Assembly (NCBI GenBank): GCA_964552655.1
Contig: CAZKHG010000010.1
Span: forward strand, 1-64,000
Origin: CAZKHG01 sp964552655
GTDB lineage: Bacteria > Bacteroidota > Bacteroidia > Bacteroidales > Tenuifilaceae
Reading direction: 5' to 3'
Length of the DNA stretch: 64,000 bases
Position numbers and translations under genes: made by a program. Positions 63,259 to 64,000 of the stretch are shown piece by piece (within the stretch, counting starts at the first letter, position 1; each line of letters opens with the position of its first letter). A model generated the notes under the pieces. The model was not told the origin of the DNA. It did not search any database and worked only from the letters and a program-made list of their open reading frames with translations.

Positions 63259-64000
63259 TTACTTTGCCGATTTCACCACTTCAGCTGCAAAGGCGTCGAT
63301 GGTTTTGGAATCGGTGGCGCCATAAAAATCGTAGTAGTATTCTATCAGGTACTTTTTAATCTCCTCATCGTTCATCTTTTGGCGTTTAAGAATTGGGAGA
63401 ATGGTGTTAAATTCATTTTTTAACGCCTCTTTATCTACAAAAACGAGGGTGAATTTTGTTATCTCTTCGCTGGTTTTTGTAGTGGCTTCATAGTTGTAAA
63501 CAGCAAGGTTTGCAATCTCGTTACCCTCAACGGTTCCGGCATTGCTTGTTAAAATTTTATTTTTATCGAGCTGAATGGTTTGCTGCTCAAAACCAATTTT
63601 TTTCGATACAGGTTTGTTATCCACCCGATAGTAGAAAACAATAAACTTGTTGTCGCTCAACGGGTATTTTTGTGGGTTAAGGGTAACATCCACCTTATCG
63701 CCAATTACAGAGAATTTTTCGTTACCGAAATAGTTCTTCAGATCGGCAATTTCATTTTCACTGGGGTTGAAACGGGCGGCCATCAGGCTGCGTTTTTTGG
63801 TGATAACGGCAATATCTTTAACCTTGGCGGTTAAAACCTGTTGTGATTCAGGTGCGGTAGGCTCAGTAAGCTTAATCTGAAAGCGCAACATGTTCTGATT
63901 AATAGCGATAACATAGGCGTCGATATTCTCAAATGTTAGCTGATCCTCGGCGCTTAGCACATCCCCAGCCTTAACTACTTTGCCGGAATTAAAGTAGGTA
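63259..64000 (-). CDS. Hypothetical protein, 5' end outside window
   Basis: The frame stays open to the right edge: after reading back past a GTG at 63960, residues such as FNSGKVVKAGDVLSAED continue, so the N-terminus is missing. The visible 247 residues are mixed alpha/beta without a familiar motif (LTFENIDAYVIAINQNMLRF, RVDNKPVSKKIGFEQQTIQL, MNDEEIKKYLIEYYYDF). I do not recognise the family. The YFNSGKVVKAGDVL stretch reads like an exposed beta-rich domain. Confidence 0.75.
   Translation of the reverse strand, partial: TYFNSGKVVKAGDVLSAEDQLTFENIDAYVIAINQNMLRFQIKLTEPTAPESQQVLTAKVKDIAVITKKRSLMAARFNPSENEIADLKNYFGNEKFSVIGDKVDVTLNPQKYPLSDNKFIVFYYRVDNKPVSKKIGFEQQTIQLDKNKILTSNAGTVEGNEIANLAVYNYEATTKTSEEITKFTLVFVDKEALKNEFNTILPILKRQKMNDEEIKKYLIEYYYDFYGATDSKTIDAFAAEVVKSAK

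Noticed and set aside
1..64000. tRNA, rRNA or CRISPR loci
   Set aside because: No clover-leaf with CCA-type end, rRNA-like conserved stretch or regularly spaced repeat was seen on either strand.

Overview
This 64 kb window comes from the chromosome of a Bacteroidota (Bacteroidetes) bacterium. The evidence is SusC/SusD-type nutrient import, a triple-tyrosine/LuxR regulator, FISUMP and DUF6249-type proteins, an enlarged IspG, lipoproteins with short Bacteroidota lipoboxes, and one textbook Bacteroidota promoter (TTTG-N20-TACATTTG). No tRNA, rRNA, CRISPR array, transposase or prophage was seen. Family and order cannot be fixed from this window.

Region 1 (1-22,694) is a polysaccharide utilisation locus that I assign to beta-1,2-glucan. 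The 3' part of a regulator gene is followed by a 680-bp leader with a long inverted repeat. Then come susC, susD, a LamG surface lipoprotein, two GH144-like lipoproteins, a large exported enzyme of unassigned six-hairpin type, an inner-membrane MFS/GPH symporter with a helical insertion of about 210 residues, a cytoplasmic GH35 and a cytoplasmic GH94. The inferred flow is: endo-cleavage outside or in the periplasm by the GH144 proteins, capture by LamG and SusD, uptake through SusC, trimming by the unassigned enzyme, inner-membrane import by the MFS protein, then transglycosylation (GH35) and phosphorolysis to glucose 1-phosphate (GH94).

Region 2 (22,775-33,416) holds a convergent hybrid histidine kinase, a repeat-rich gap, a TlpA-like lipoprotein, a translationally coupled pair (metacaspase-like surface protein and FISUMP lipoprotein), and a large ABCG-type ABC transporter fusion.

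Region 3 (33,676-46,289) is mostly housekeeping: a sigma-54 response regulator, ispG, a double-UspA protein, a ProX-type deacylase, a pRiA4b-ORF3 family protein, a three-gene operon (Ntn hydrolase, Sir2, outer-membrane barrel), dnaG, a lipoprotein, and a NYN nuclease fused to a cold-shock domain.

Region 4 (46,311-50,370) is a small module bounded by two strong hairpin terminators: two GT-C-like multi-membrane proteins flanking a 104-residue stand-alone SPASM/Twitch-like cysteine protein.

Region 5 (50,405-64,000) carries the B12-dependent class II ribonucleotide reductase nrdJ, an Oar-like TonB-dependent receptor, waaA (Kdo transferase), a very large predicted outer-membrane protein of unknown function, an ECF sigma operon with a DUF6249 protein and a putative anti-sigma protein, and a periplasmic-type gene cut by the window end.
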